Positions 43,857 through 52,363 of a stretch of 64,000 bases of DNA are shown piece by piece. Below the pieces are notes generated by a model. The model saw only the letters and a list, made by a program, of their open reading frames with translations. It was not told the DNA's origin and did not search any database. Location of the stretch: positions 26,351-90,350 of the forward strand of contig BCRI01000010.1 in NCBI GenBank assembly GCA_001552515.1. The letters are read 5' to 3'. The position numbers were made by a program, and so were the translations under genes. The DNA is from Sphaerimonospora mesophila NBRC 14179 = JCM 3151 (lineage in GTDB: Bacteria > Actinomycetota > Actinomycetes > Streptosporangiales > Streptosporangiaceae). How positions within the stretch are numbered: position 1 is the first letter of the stretch; each line of letters begins with the position of its first letter.

Positions 43857-44303
43857 ATGAAGCTGATTCTCACCACTGAGGTCTCCGGCCTCGGGGCTCC
43901 CGGCGACGTGGTCGAGGTTAAGGACGGCTACGGCCGCAACTACCTGGTCCCCCGTGGATTCGCCATCCGCTGGACTCGGGGCGCCGAGTCGCAGATCGCC
44001 TCGATGAAGAAGGCGCGTGCCGCTCGCGAGATCCGTGACCTGGGCTCGGCCAAGGAGGTCGCCGGCCAGCTCGGCGGGCTCAAGGTCAGGCTCAGGACGC
44101 GCGCGGGCGAGGCGGGCCGGCTGTTCGGCTCGGTCACCACGGGTGACATCGCCGATGCGGTCAAGGCCGCCGGCGGCCCGCAGCTCGACCGGCGCCGCAT
44201 CGTGATCGACAACGCGATCAAGAGCGTTGGCACCCACCGCGTCAGCGTCCGGCTGCACCCGGAGGTCGTCGCCAACCTCGACGTCGAGGTCCTCGCCGGC
44301 TGA
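43857..44303 (+). CDS. rplI: 50S ribosomal protein L9
   Basis: A 148-residue protein: KLILTTEVSGLGAPGDVVEVKDGYGRNYLVPRGFAIRWT (N-terminal rRNA-binding domain), a long linking helix (AARE...KEVAGQLGG), and the C-terminal domain ending HRVSVRLHPEVVANLDVEVLAG. It is 17 bases after rpsR and closes the operon, followed by a strong terminator. Confidence 0.95.
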   Translation: MKLILTTEVSGLGAPGDVVEVKDGYGRNYLVPRGFAIRWTRGAESQIASMKKARAAREIRDLGSAKEVAGQLGGLKVRLRTRAGEAGRLFGSVTTGDIADAVKAAGGPQLDRRRIVIDNAIKSVGTHRVSVRLHPEVVANLDVEVLAG

Positions 44304-44349
44304 TCTTCTCTCGGACGTGTTCGTGAACACGATCTGATCGCCACCGGGC

Positions 44350-44374
44350 CCCTCACCGATCTTCGGTGAGGGGC
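44350..44374 (+). terminator. Terminator of the rpsF-rplI operon
   Basis: CCCCTCACCGA (44350-44360) and TCGGTGAGGGG (44364-44374) form an 11-bp perfect stem with a 3-base loop, followed by CTTTCGGTATTT. Confidence 0.85.
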
Positions 44375-44388
44375 TTTCGGTATTTCCG

Positions 44389-44515
44389 GTCGACCGAGTG
44401 CAAGATCACGGATGGTGTCCTGCCAGGTGAGGAGGGCCCTGTGCGAGTTTCTGCAAGATCACGAATGGTCGCGCTCCAGGTCAGGGCTGCCAGGTGCGAG
44501 CTTTCGCAAGATCAC
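44389..44515 (-). repeat. 53-bp-period half array 3
   Basis: Three copies in one orientation end at 44409, 44462 and 44515, at exactly 53-base steps. The first is degenerate in its outer half; the others read TGCGAGTTTCTGCAAGATCA and TGCGAGCTTTCGCAAGATCA. The two 32-base intervals share CCAGGT and AGGG boxes. It corresponds to one arm of arrays 1 and 2 and lies between the rplI terminator and an ABC gene. Confidence 0.88.
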
Positions 44516-44631
44516 CACCATGGAGGTTTGGGGGGTTTTGCCCCTAATGGAGGTGGATATTGCTGAAACGGCTACTATCTTCCCAGCCGAATTTACGGAT
44601 TCCGTGGAAGACAGTGCTGATGGAGGCTGTA

Positions 44632-45564
44632 ATGCGCCGTTCCCCCGTGCGCCGTTCTCTCGCGCGCCGCACCTCCGTGCGCCGCTCCTCGCTGCGCTGC
44701 TCCCCCGTGTGCCTGGCGCTCGGCGTCATCACGCTGGCCGCCGTCGCCTGCGCGCCGGCCTCCGAATCCACCGGCGTGCGATCCTCCGGCGACGGCGCGA
44801 GCGCGGCGGCGAGCTGCGCCAAGGACGCCCTCACGCTCGTCACTCCCGGCAAGCTGACCATCGGCACCGACAAGCCGGCCTATGAGCCGTGGTTCAAGGA
44901 CGACGACCCCGCCAACGGCCAGGGCTTCGAGAGCGCGGTGGCGTACGCGATCGCCCAGAAGATGGGCTTCACCAAGGACGAGGTCGTCTGGACCGTCGTC
45001 CCCTTCGACTCCTCGTTCGCACCCGGACCCAAGAAGTTCGACTTCGACATCAACCAGATCTCCATCACCCCCGAACGCGAGAAGGCCGTCGACTTCAGCC
45101 AGGGCTATTACACGGTCAAGCAGGGTGTGGTCGCCCTGGGCGACTCCCAGTTCGCCGGCGCCTCCGGCCTGGCCGACCTCAAGGGCGCCAAGATCGGAGT
45201 CCAGGCGGGCACCACCGCGCTGCGGGCGGTCCAGCAGGTGATCGAGCCGGGCATCGAGCCCAGCGTCTACAACCAGCAGATCGACGCGATCAACGCGCTG
45301 AAGAACAAGCAGATCGACGCCATCGTCGTGGACCTGCCCACTGCCTTCTACGTCACCGCCGCCCAGGTGGAGGGTTCGAAGATCGTGGGACAGTTCGCGG
45401 CGCAGTCGGACGCCCCCGAGGAGTTCGGCCTGCTCTTCCAGAAGGGCAACGGCCTCGTCGGCTGCGTGGACGAGGCGATCGGCGAGCTCAAGGCGTCCGG
45501 CGAGCTGGCCGAAATCGAGAGCCGGTGGCTGACCGCGGCCGCCGGCGCGCCGGAGCTGAGTTGA
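44632..45564 (+). CDS. Polar amino-acid ABC transporter, substrate-binding lipoprotein
   Basis: A 310-residue family-3 solute-binding protein. The N-terminus is an unusual Arg/Ser repeat (RRSPVRRSLARRTSVRRS), then a hydrophobic segment ending AAVACAPASES, a likely lipobox with Cys. The mature part reads LTIGTDKPAYEPWF, FDFDINQISITPEREKAVDFSQGYY, IGVQAGTTA, QIDAIVVDLPTAFY. GGAGG lies 5 bases before ATG 44632. It forms an operon with the permease and ATPase genes that overlap it. The ligand is probably a polar amino acid or opine (inference). Confidence 0.9.
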   Translation: MRRSPVRRSLARRTSVRRSSLRCSPVCLALGVITLAAVACAPASESTGVRSSGDGASAAASCAKDALTLVTPGKLTIGTDKPAYEPWFKDDDPANGQGFESAVAYAIAQKMGFTKDEVVWTVVPFDSSFAPGPKKFDFDINQISITPEREKAVDFSQGYYTVKQGVVALGDSQFAGASGLADLKGAKIGVQAGTTALRAVQQVIEPGIEPSVYNQQIDAINALKNKQIDAIVVDLPTAFYVTAAQVEGSKIVGQFAAQSDAPEEFGLLFQKGNGLVGCVDEAIGELKASGELAEIESRWLTAAAGAPELS

Positions 45565-46448
45565 CCGACGGAACCCGGCCAGGGGTGAGTTCCGCCGCGC
45601 CGTGGGTGAAGAGCGAGCGGCAGATCCGCCGTGAGGCCGAGCTGCGCCGCAGGTCCAGGCGGTCGATCTCGGTCGCCACGGCCTCCACCCTGCTCGTCGC
45701 CGTCACGGTGGTCATGGCCGTCACCGCCTCACCGGGGTGGCCGCGGGTCCGCGAGACGTTCTTCAGCCCCGCCGCATTCGTCGAGGCGTTTCCCGACGTG
45801 CTGCGCGGGTTCGGCCTGAACATCAAGATCTTCCTGATCGCCGAGGTGTTCGTCCTGGTGCTGGGGCTGACCGTGGCGCTCGTACGCGGCCTGCGCTCGC
45901 CGGTGTTCTTCCCGCTGCGCGCGCTGGCCGTGCTCTACACCGACATCTTCCGCGGCATCCCCACCATCCTGCTGGTCTACCTGGTCGGCTTCGGCGTCCC
46001 GGCACTCCAGCTTCAGGGCGCGCCGGACGACCCGGTCACGCTCGGCATCATCGCTCTCGTCCTGTCGTACGGGGCATACGTCGCCGAGGTGTTCCGTTCC
46101 GGGATCGACTCGATCCATCCCAGCCAGCGGGCCGCCGCCCGTTCGCTGGCGCTCACCCATGGCCAGACCATGCGCCATGTGGTGCTGCCGCAGGCCGTCC
46201 GCCGGGTGGTCCCGCCGCTGCTCAACGACTTCGCCTCGCTGCAGAAGGACAGCGCGCTCGTGGCCGTGCTCGGCCCGCTGGAGGCGCTGCGCCAGGCCCA
46301 GATCCACGCCGCCTGGAGCTTCAACTACACCCCCTATCTGGCCGCGGCGCTGCTGTTCATCGCGCTGACCGTGCCGATGGCGCGGTTCACCGACCACCTG
46401 GCGGCCCGTACGGCACGCCGCCAGATGGGAGGAGGTGGACGGGCATGA
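45561..46448 (+). CDS. Polar amino-acid ABC transporter, permease
   Basis: A 295-residue inner-membrane permease of the HisMQ type. After a basic N-terminus come about five helices and the coupling motif EVFRSGIDSIHPSQRAAARSLALTHGQTMRHVVLPQAVRRVVPPLLN (EAA loop). TTG 45561 overlaps the preceding stop (TTGA) and follows GGAG; GTG 45585 is an alternative. A single permease gene is present, so it probably works as a homodimer. Confidence 0.92.
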   Translation: MTDGTRPGVSSAAPWVKSERQIRREAELRRRSRRSISVATASTLLVAVTVVMAVTASPGWPRVRETFFSPAAFVEAFPDVLRGFGLNIKIFLIAEVFVLVLGLTVALVRGLRSPVFFPLRALAVLYTDIFRGIPTILLVYLVGFGVPALQLQGAPDDPVTLGIIALVLSYGAYVAEVFRSGIDSIHPSQRAAARSLALTHGQTMRHVVLPQAVRRVVPPLLNDFASLQKDSALVAVLGPLEALRQAQIHAAWSFNYTPYLAAALLFIALTVPMARFTDHLAARTARRQMGGGGRA

Positions 46449-47182
46449 GCCTGCTGAGGATCGAGGGCGTCTGGAAGCACTACCACGGGCAGAGCGTGCT
46501 GCGCGGCATCGACCTGGACGTCGCCCCGCACGAGGTCGTCTGTCTGATCGGCGCGTCGGGCTCGGGCAAATCGACGCTGCTGCGCTGCGTCAACCTGCTG
46601 GAGACCGTCGATGACGGCGCGATCCACCTCGACGGCAGGGAGATCACCGATCCCCGGGTGGACCCCGACGAGGTACGCAAGCGGATCGGCATGGTCTTCC
46701 AGTCCTACAACCTCTTCCCGCACATGACCGTGCTCGACAACATCACGCTGGCGCCGCGCAAGGTGCATGGTACGGCTCCGGCGGAGGCCGAGGAGCGGGC
46801 CAGGCAACTGCTCGAGCGGTTCGGGCTGGCCGACCGGGCCGGGGAGTATCCGGACCGCCTGTCCGGCGGCCAGCAGCAGCGGGTGGCCATCATCCGGGCC
46901 ATCGCCACCCGGCCGCGGCTGCTGCTGCTCGACGAGGTCACCTCCGCGCTCGACCCGGCGCTGGTCACCGAGGTCCTCGGCATCATCCGCGAGCTCAAGG
47001 AGACCGGGATGACGATGATCCTGGCCACGCACGAGATGGCGTTCGCCCGCGACATCGCCGACACGGTCTGCTTCCTCGACGGCGGGGTGCTGCTGGAGCG
47101 CGGCTCGCCGGAGCAGATCTTCACGGCGCCGGAGCAACCCCGCACCCGGGATTTCCTCCAGCAGGTCCTGGGACGGCTCTGA
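46445..47182 (+). CDS. Polar amino-acid ABC transporter, ATP-binding protein
   Basis: A 245-residue ABC ATPase: Walker A GASGSGKST, Q-loop MVFQSYNLFPHMTVLDNI, signature LSGGQQQR, Walker B LLLLDEVTSALDP and H-loop ATHEM. These match GlnQ/HisP. It overlaps the permease stop by four bases (ATGA), completing a three-gene import operon. Confidence 0.94.
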   Translation: MSLLRIEGVWKHYHGQSVLRGIDLDVAPHEVVCLIGASGSGKSTLLRCVNLLETVDDGAIHLDGREITDPRVDPDEVRKRIGMVFQSYNLFPHMTVLDNITLAPRKVHGTAPAEAEERARQLLERFGLADRAGEYPDRLSGGQQQRVAIIRAIATRPRLLLLDEVTSALDPALVTEVLGIIRELKETGMTMILATHEMAFARDIADTVCFLDGGVLLERGSPEQIFTAPEQPRTRDFLQQVLGRL

Positions 47183-47189
47183 AGAGAGC

Positions 47190-47215
47190 ATGTCGGCGAC
47201 GTCCGCCGCCGACAT
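47190..47215. terminator. Bidirectional hairpin terminator
   Basis: A perfect 9-bp stem, ATGTCGGCG (47190-47198) and CGCCGACAT (47207-47215), lies between the convergent ABC ATPase and MATE genes. Confidence 0.68.
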
Positions 47216-47231
47216 CGGGGGAAGAGCGGGG

Positions 47232-48581
47232 TCACGCCCCGGTGACCAGCCAGGCCGTGCCGTACGCACGTGCCCCCAGCGTGATCATCCGGGCGACCAT
47301 CCACGCGCCGAGCGCGAGCCAGAGCGCGACCATGCTGCCAGCCACCCCCGCCAGCGCGGCGAACGGCAGGTAGGCGAGGGTGGCCCACAGGCCGGCCCAG
47401 GCCAGGTAGCGCTGGTCGCCCGCGCCGATGAGCACCCCGTCGAGCACGAATACGACGCCGGCGACCGGCTGGAAGAGCGCCACCGGCCACAGCACGGCCA
47501 GCAGGTGCGCGGTGACCCCCGCGTCGGCGTCGAACAGACCCGGGAGGAGCGGTCGGACCAGCAGCACGGCGCCGCAGAACACCACGCCGCAGGCCACGCC
47601 CCACCGCACCATGCGCTCGGTCGCGGCCCGGGTGGCGGCCACGTCCCCGGCGCCCAGTGTCCGCCCCGTGATCGCCTGACCCGCGATCGCGATCGCGTCG
47701 AGGGCGAACGCGAGGAACGTCCAGATCCGGAGGGCGATGGTGTGCGCCCCGATCTGGTCCTCGCCCATCCTCGTGGCGATCGACGTCGCCACGAGGAGCA
47801 CCGCCTGCAGGCAGGCCGTACGGATGACCAGGGCGAACCCGGCGGCGCCCGCGGTCTTGACGCCGGCGAGGTCCGGCCGCAGCGCGGCGCCGTGCCGGCG
47901 AGCGGCCCGTACGACCATCACCAGATAGATCGCCGCGGCCAGGGTCTGCGCGACCACAGTTCCCCACGCGGCGCCCGCGATGCCCCAGCCGAGCCCGAAG
48001 ACGAACCAGAGGTTGAGCAGGCCGTTCAGCGTGAACGAGGCCACGGACACGACCAGCGGGGTCCGGGTGTCCTGCATGCCGCGCAGCACACCGGTGCCCG
48101 CCAGCACGAGCAGCATGGCCGGAATGCCGAGGAGGCTGACGCGCAGATAGGTGACGGCCTGCGCGGCGAGCTCCCCTGTAGCACCGAACAGGTGTACGAT
48201 AAATGGTGCAAGAGGCCAGCACGCCGCACTGACGACCACGCCGATCACGGCCGCCAGCCACAGACCGTCGATGCCCTGGCGCATCGCCTGCCGGATGTCT
48301 CCCGCCCCCACCTGCCGGGCGACCGACGCCGTGGTCGCGTACGCGAGGAACACGCACAGGCCCACCAGGGCGGTCAGGGCCGCGCTGGCCACGCCGAGCG
48401 CGCCTAGCGCAGGGTCGGGAAGGTGGCCGACGATGACGGAGTCGGTGAGCAGGAACAGCGGTTCCGCCACAAGTGCCCCGAACGCCGGGACGGCCAGCCT
48501 GAGGATCTCCCGGTCGTGGGCCCGGCGGCCTCGCCGATCCCGTTCCGCAGCGAGCCCCGCCGGCTCGTTGGTAAGAGGCAT
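47232..48581 (-). CDS. MATE family efflux transporter (DinF-like)
   Basis: A 449-residue protein with about 12 helices. It starts LTNEPAGLAAERD and reads [42 protein letters not shown], the MATE opening, then AYATTASVARQVGAGD, GVLRGMQDTRTPLVV, GQAITGRTLGAGD. DinF-like MATE proteins export cationic compounds or damaged metabolites with H+ or Na+. ATG 48581. It is divergent from dnaB. Confidence 0.92.
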   Translation of the reverse strand: MPLTNEPAGLAAERDRRGRRAHDREILRLAVPAFGALVAEPLFLLTDSVIVGHLPDPALGALGVASAALTALVGLCVFLAYATTASVARQVGAGDIRQAMRQGIDGLWLAAVIGVVVSAACWPLAPFIVHLFGATGELAAQAVTYLRVSLLGIPAMLLVLAGTGVLRGMQDTRTPLVVSVASFTLNGLLNLWFVFGLGWGIAGAAWGTVVAQTLAAAIYLVMVVRAARRHGAALRPDLAGVKTAGAAGFALVIRTACLQAVLLVATSIATRMGEDQIGAHTIALRIWTFLAFALDAIAIAGQAITGRTLGAGDVAATRAATERMVRWGVACGVVFCGAVLLVRPLLPGLFDADAGVTAHLLAVLWPVALFQPVAGVVFVLDGVLIGAGDQRYLAWAGLWATLAYLPFAALAGVAGSMVALWLALGAWMVARMITLGARAYGTAWLVTGA

Positions 48582-48709
48582 GAACCCATTTTGCGGCTTA
48601 CTGAGCCATGCTCGATCGGTATCGGCCCGTCTTGGCGACTTTCTTTCCTCCACAGGAGGTGGATGGAGAAAGCCCAGGTCGGGCCGGAATTTCGCGGTCG
48701 GCCGCGGTC

Positions 48710-48786
48710 TTGTCCACAGGGCTGTCCTCAAGGTTCCCACACGTAGAGGGCGGAACCTGCACATCTTTTCCACAGCATTGTCCACA
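48710..48786. promoter_or_regulatory. DnaA-box cluster before dnaB
   Basis: TTGTCCACA occurs at 48710-48718 and 48778-48786, with TTTTCCACA at 48766-48774. TTGTCCACA is the preferred DnaA box in actinobacteria. They lie in the 305-bp region between the MATE gene and dnaB, where I see no other gene. Confidence 0.7.
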
Positions 48787-48886
48787 GCTGAGGTTGCCGT
48801 GGGCCGCGTGGCCCGAGAGACTGGCGGACCGGGCCGGAACCGGTGGGCGGGCGGGGTACGGCACGTGGGCCGGCAGGGGGTGTGAG

Positions 48887-50254
48887 GTGAGCGTGATCGA
48901 CTTCCCGGGGGGGCCCGGGGAATCGGACTCGACGTTCGAACGGACGCCACCGAGCAACATCGAGGCCGAGCAGTCGGTGCTGGGCGGCATGCTGCTGTCC
49001 AAGGATGCCATCGCCGACGTGATCGAGGTGCTGCGCGCGGACGACTTCTACCGCCCCGCCCATCAGATCATCTTCGACGCGATCATCGACCTCTACGGCA
49101 GGGGCGAGCCCGCCGACTCGGTCACCGTGTTCAACGAGCTGCAGCGCCGCGGCGAGGTCGCCCGGGTGGGCGGCGGCGCCTACCTCCACACGCTGACCGC
49201 CACCGTTCCGACGGCCGCCAACGCCGGCTACTACGCGAAGATCGTCCGGGAGCAGGCCATCCTGCGGCGGCTGATCGAGGCCGGCACGCGGATCGTCTCC
49301 TACGGGTACGGCGGGCAGGGCGAGGAGGTCGACGATCTCGTCGACCGGGCGCAGGCCGAGATCTACAAGGTGACCGAGCGGCGTACCTCCGAGGACTACC
49401 TCCCGCTTTCGGAGATCATGCCGGGGGCCCTCGACGAGATCGAGGCTATCGGCAGCCGCGGCGGCCAGATGGTCGGGGTCCCGACCGGCTTCCAGGACCT
49501 CGACGCGCTGACCAACGGTCTCCACCCCGGCCAGATGATCGTCGTGGCCGCCAGGCCCGCCATCGGAAAAAGCACGCTAGGTCTGGATTTCGCCCGGTCT
49601 GCCGCGATTAAGAATGGACTGGCGACCGTCATCTTCTCGCTGGAGATGTCGCGTAACGAGATCACCATGCGACTGCTGTCGGCCGAGGCGCGGGTGGCGC
49701 TGCACACCATGCGGTCGGGTCTGATGAACGACGACGACTGGACCCGGCTGGCTCGGCGGATGGGCGAGGTGGCCGACGCGCCGCTGTTCATCGACGACTC
49801 CCCGAACATGTCGATGATGGAGATCCGGGCGAAGTGCCGCCGTCTCAAGCAGCGCCACGACCTCCGATTCGTGATCGTCGACTATCTGCAGCTCATGAGC
49901 TCGCCCAAGAAGACCGAGAGCCGCCAGCAGGAGGTCTCCGAGATCTCCCGTGCGCTCAAGCTGCTGGCCAAGGAGCTGGAGGTCCCGGTCATCGCGATCT
50001 CCCAGCTCAACCGTGGTCCCGAGCAGCGCACCGACAAACGCCCGCAGGTGTCGGATTTGCGGGAATCTGGGTCAATTGAGCAAGATGCGGACATGGTCAT
50101 CCTGCTGCACCGGGAGGACGCGTACGAGCGCGAGTCGCCCCGGGCGGGTGAGGCCGACCTGATCGTGGCCAAGCACCGCAACGGGCCCACCGCGACCGTG
50201 ACGGTCGCCTTCCAGGGCCACTACAGCCGGTTCGTGGACATGGCCACCCACTGA
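48887..50254 (+). CDS. dnaB: Replicative DNA helicase DnaB
   Basis: A 455-residue RecA-like hexameric helicase that unwinds the fork. The N-terminal domain reads PPSNIEAEQSVLGGMLLSKDAI; the C-terminal domain has Walker A ARPAIGKST (about 221-229), SLEMSRNEITMRLLSAEARV, VIVDYLQLM (Walker B) and SQLNRGPEQR. No intein interrupts it, unlike several actinobacterial dnaB genes. AGGGGG lies 6 bases before GTG 48887. A longer open frame upstream lacks family similarity. Confidence 0.95.
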   Translation: MSVIDFPGGPGESDSTFERTPPSNIEAEQSVLGGMLLSKDAIADVIEVLRADDFYRPAHQIIFDAIIDLYGRGEPADSVTVFNELQRRGEVARVGGGAYLHTLTATVPTAANAGYYAKIVREQAILRRLIEAGTRIVSYGYGGQGEEVDDLVDRAQAEIYKVTERRTSEDYLPLSEIMPGALDEIEAIGSRGGQMVGVPTGFQDLDALTNGLHPGQMIVVAARPAIGKSTLGLDFARSAAIKNGLATVIFSLEMSRNEITMRLLSAEARVALHTMRSGLMNDDDWTRLARRMGEVADAPLFIDDSPNMSMMEIRAKCRRLKQRHDLRFVIVDYLQLMSSPKKTESRQQEVSEISRALKLLAKELEVPVIAISQLNRGPEQRTDKRPQVSDLRESGSIEQDADMVILLHREDAYERESPRAGEADLIVAKHRNGPTATVTVAFQGHYSRFVDMATH

Positions 50255-50538
50255 TCCGTCGGCAGGACACGTCCGCCGGACGGCAGGGCACACGGATCGA
50301 CCCGCTCTCCGGAGCACTCGCGTCGGCGCCGACCGGTGACGTTACCACCCGGCCAGGCCACTCTTGCGGCGGTCCCGGAGAAACCTCAGGTCACGGCGCT
50401 GCAAGTTGTGCCGCAACCGCCGCAGCCCTCGGGGCTCCGGCGTCGGTTCGCCCGGCTCGGTCAGCCTGATCCCAGGCGCCGCCGATCGACCGGCCCGGCG
50501 CCGGATCTCACCCCTTTCAGCGTGGTCTAGCGAGGAAC

Positions 50539-50558
50539 CCCGGGCGTTCACGCCCGGG
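50539..50558. mobile_element. Left-end hairpin of an IS200/IS605-type element
   Basis: CCCGGGCG-TTCA-CGCCCGGG is a perfect 8-bp stem followed by GAGGAATC. Hairpins of this form mark the ends of IS605-type elements. It sits just beyond the tnpA stub and may be the left end of the TnpB element; the exact boundary is not provable here. The rest of 50255-50600 holds no gene I can support. Confidence 0.45.
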
Positions 50559-50600
50559 AGGAATCGCTTCCCGGCCCGGGTTTTTGAGTCTCCGGACGCT

Positions 50601-50732
50601 AGTCCGGACGTTTCTGGTTTTCGTGAAGACCTCGCGCCGGTACTTGGGGGTGAACACCAAATGCGCATGTAGCGCGTAGACAACGGTCCGTCCCCTGCGT
50701 ATATCGGGGTTGGGTTCCCATCGCGGTGACAT
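50601..50732 (-). pseudogene. tnpA: Truncated tnpA (Y1 transposase) stub
   Basis: From ATG 50732 the minus strand reads SPRWEPNPDIRRGRTVVYAL and HAHLVFTPKYRREVF, the N-terminal strand of IS200/IS605 TnpA, then loses similarity within about 45 codons. The HUH and catalytic Tyr regions are missing, so no active transposase is made. It is divergent from tnpB, as in IS608-type elements. Confidence 0.72.
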
Positions 50733-50757
50733 AGGCCAAATGGTAGTGTGTTCGATT

Positions 50758-51909
50758 GTGAAACTGGTGGTGCAGGTGAGGCTCCTGCCAACGCCTGAGC
50801 AGGCGGCGGCGCTGGAGGCGACCCTGCACGCGGTCAACCAGGCCGCCAACCTCGTCTCCCAGACGGCGTTCGCCGCCGGTGTCACCCGCGAGTACGCACT
50901 CCGCAAGATCACCTATGGTGAGCTGAAAGCCGCCGGGCTGGGAGCGCAGACCGCCCAGCGTGTGATCAAAAAGGTGGTCGACGCCTACACCACGCTGCGC
51001 GCCAACATCCGCGCCGGAAACCTGGGACCACAAGGATCACCGCGCCGGAAACGCGCGCAATCCAAACCGATCGCCTTCCGCCCCAGCGCGGCGCAGCCGT
51101 TCGACGACCGGTGCCTGTCCTGGCAGCTCGACGCGCGCACCGTGAGCATCTGGACGACCGCCGGACGGCTGCGGGGGGTGGCCTTCACCGGATCGGCCGA
51201 CCGGATCAAAACCCTGACCGCCTACCGTAAGGGCGAGTCCGACCTGGTCACGCGGGACGGCATGTGGTTCCTGATCGCCACTTGCGAGGTTCCCGACCCT
51301 CCGGTCGCCACCCCGGACGGATTTGTGGGTGTGGACCTGGGGATCGCCAACATCGCCACCACCAGCGACGGCAAACGCCACTCGGGCAGGGGCCTGAACG
51401 CGGTCCGCCACCGCCAGCGCGAGCTGCGAGCCCGCCTGCAGGCCAAGGGCACCAAGTCCGCCAAACGGCTGCTGAAGAAACGCCGCCGTAAGGAAGCGCG
51501 GTTCGCCGCGAACACCAACCACGTCATCGCCAAGCAGATCGTGACCGAGGCAGAACGCACCGGACGCGGCATCGCCCTGGAAGACCTGGGCGGGATCCGC
51601 GACCGGGTACGGCTCCGCAAGCCCCAGCGGGTCACGCTGCATTCCTGGAGCTTCCACCAGCTCGGGTCGTTCATCGCCTACAAGGCGGCCCGCGCAGGCG
51701 TGGCCGTGGTCCATGTGGATCCGGCCTACACCTCCCAGGCGTGCTCGTCATGCGGGCACGTGGACAAAAGGAACCGGCCCGGCCAGGAAACCTTCGCCTG
51801 TACGTCGTGCGGCTTCGCTGAGCACGCCGACGTCAACGCAGCCCGCAACATCGCCGCACGCGGTGTCGCGGGCTGGGCAGTGAGTCACGCTGCCGACGAC
51901 GCGGCCTGA
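50758..51909 (+). CDS. tnpB: TnpB, RNA-guided RuvC-type endonuclease
   Basis: A 383-residue TnpB of the IS605/IS1341 group. TnpB nucleases are guided by a right-end RNA and are ancestors of Cas12. The opening is KLVVQVRLLPTPEQAAALEA. All three RuvC acidic residues are visible: Asp193 (GVDLGIAN), Glu275 (ALEDLGGI) and Asp358 (HADVNAARN). The zinc ribbon has Cys329/332 and Cys348/351. The protein looks intact. GTG 50758 is preferred; ATG 50740 would add six residues. Its tnpA partner is a stub, so the element is immobile by itself unless helped in trans. Confidence 0.93.
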   Translation: MKLVVQVRLLPTPEQAAALEATLHAVNQAANLVSQTAFAAGVTREYALRKITYGELKAAGLGAQTAQRVIKKVVDAYTTLRANIRAGNLGPQGSPRRKRAQSKPIAFRPSAAQPFDDRCLSWQLDARTVSIWTTAGRLRGVAFTGSADRIKTLTAYRKGESDLVTRDGMWFLIATCEVPDPPVATPDGFVGVDLGIANIATTSDGKRHSGRGLNAVRHRQRELRARLQAKGTKSAKRLLKKRRRKEARFAANTNHVIAKQIVTEAERTGRGIALEDLGGIRDRVRLRKPQRVTLHSWSFHQLGSFIAYKAARAGVAVVHVDPAYTSQACSSCGHVDKRNRPGQETFACTSCGFAEHADVNAARNIAARGVAGWAVSHAADDAA

Positions 51910-51985
51910 ATCGTCGAAGCCATCGACGGCGAGGAGCTGCAAGCTTGGCTCTTCAGGGCCGAGAAGCTGACACCTTGGAGGAGAC
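51910..51985 (+). ncRNA. Predicted right end / omegaRNA 3' region
   Basis: The right end of such elements encodes the 3' part of the guide RNA. A hairpin is formed by AGCTTGGC (51942-51949) and GCCGAGAAGCT (51958-51968), followed by GACACC. The guide segment would begin just past the element end, around 51970-51990. This is inferred from the family; the boundary is not proven. Confidence 0.4.
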
Positions 51986-52333
51986 ATGCGCGCACTCGTC
52001 GCCGCGGCCCTCGAGCCGGCCTGATCGCGGCTTCCCTCACCCTCTCGACGGCCACCGCCGCGTCCGCCTCGACGTCGGCCGCCGCTTCGGCTTCCTCGAC
52101 TGCTTCCTCGACCGATTCGGCATCCGCCGCGGCAGGCGCTGCCCAACTGCTCGGGGAAGGCGCATCTGCGGAAGGAGTTGTGGGCACGCAACGGCTCGCA
52201 CCGGCAGAAGGCCGATTACGTGCACCTCTTCTACAACAGCAGCAGCCGTACGGCCTGCGCGCGCGGCCCTGAACTGGCAGCCGCCCGAGCAGGTGGGCGC
52301 GCTCGGCGAGGGGCCAGGTCGTGTCCCCCGTAG
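51986..52333 (+). pseudogene. Broken small secreted-protein gene
   Basis: After GGAGGAG, ATG 51986 starts RALVAAAL, then a TGA at 52022 cuts it. Shifting frame near 52015 continues GLIAASLTLSTATAASAST, completing a signal peptide, and shifting back near 52140 gives ALPNCSGKAHLRKELWARNG and ADYVHLFYNSSSRTACAR up to TAG 52331. The sequence resembles short exported actinobacterial proteins. Two frameshifts indicate decay beside the insertion element. Confidence 0.6.
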
Positions 52334-52363
52334 AACACGGCCTGGCCCGGTCGGTGGCGCCGG

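Noticed and set aside
48887..50254. Intein in dnaB
   Set aside because: The Walker A and Walker B regions are continuous and the length is normal.
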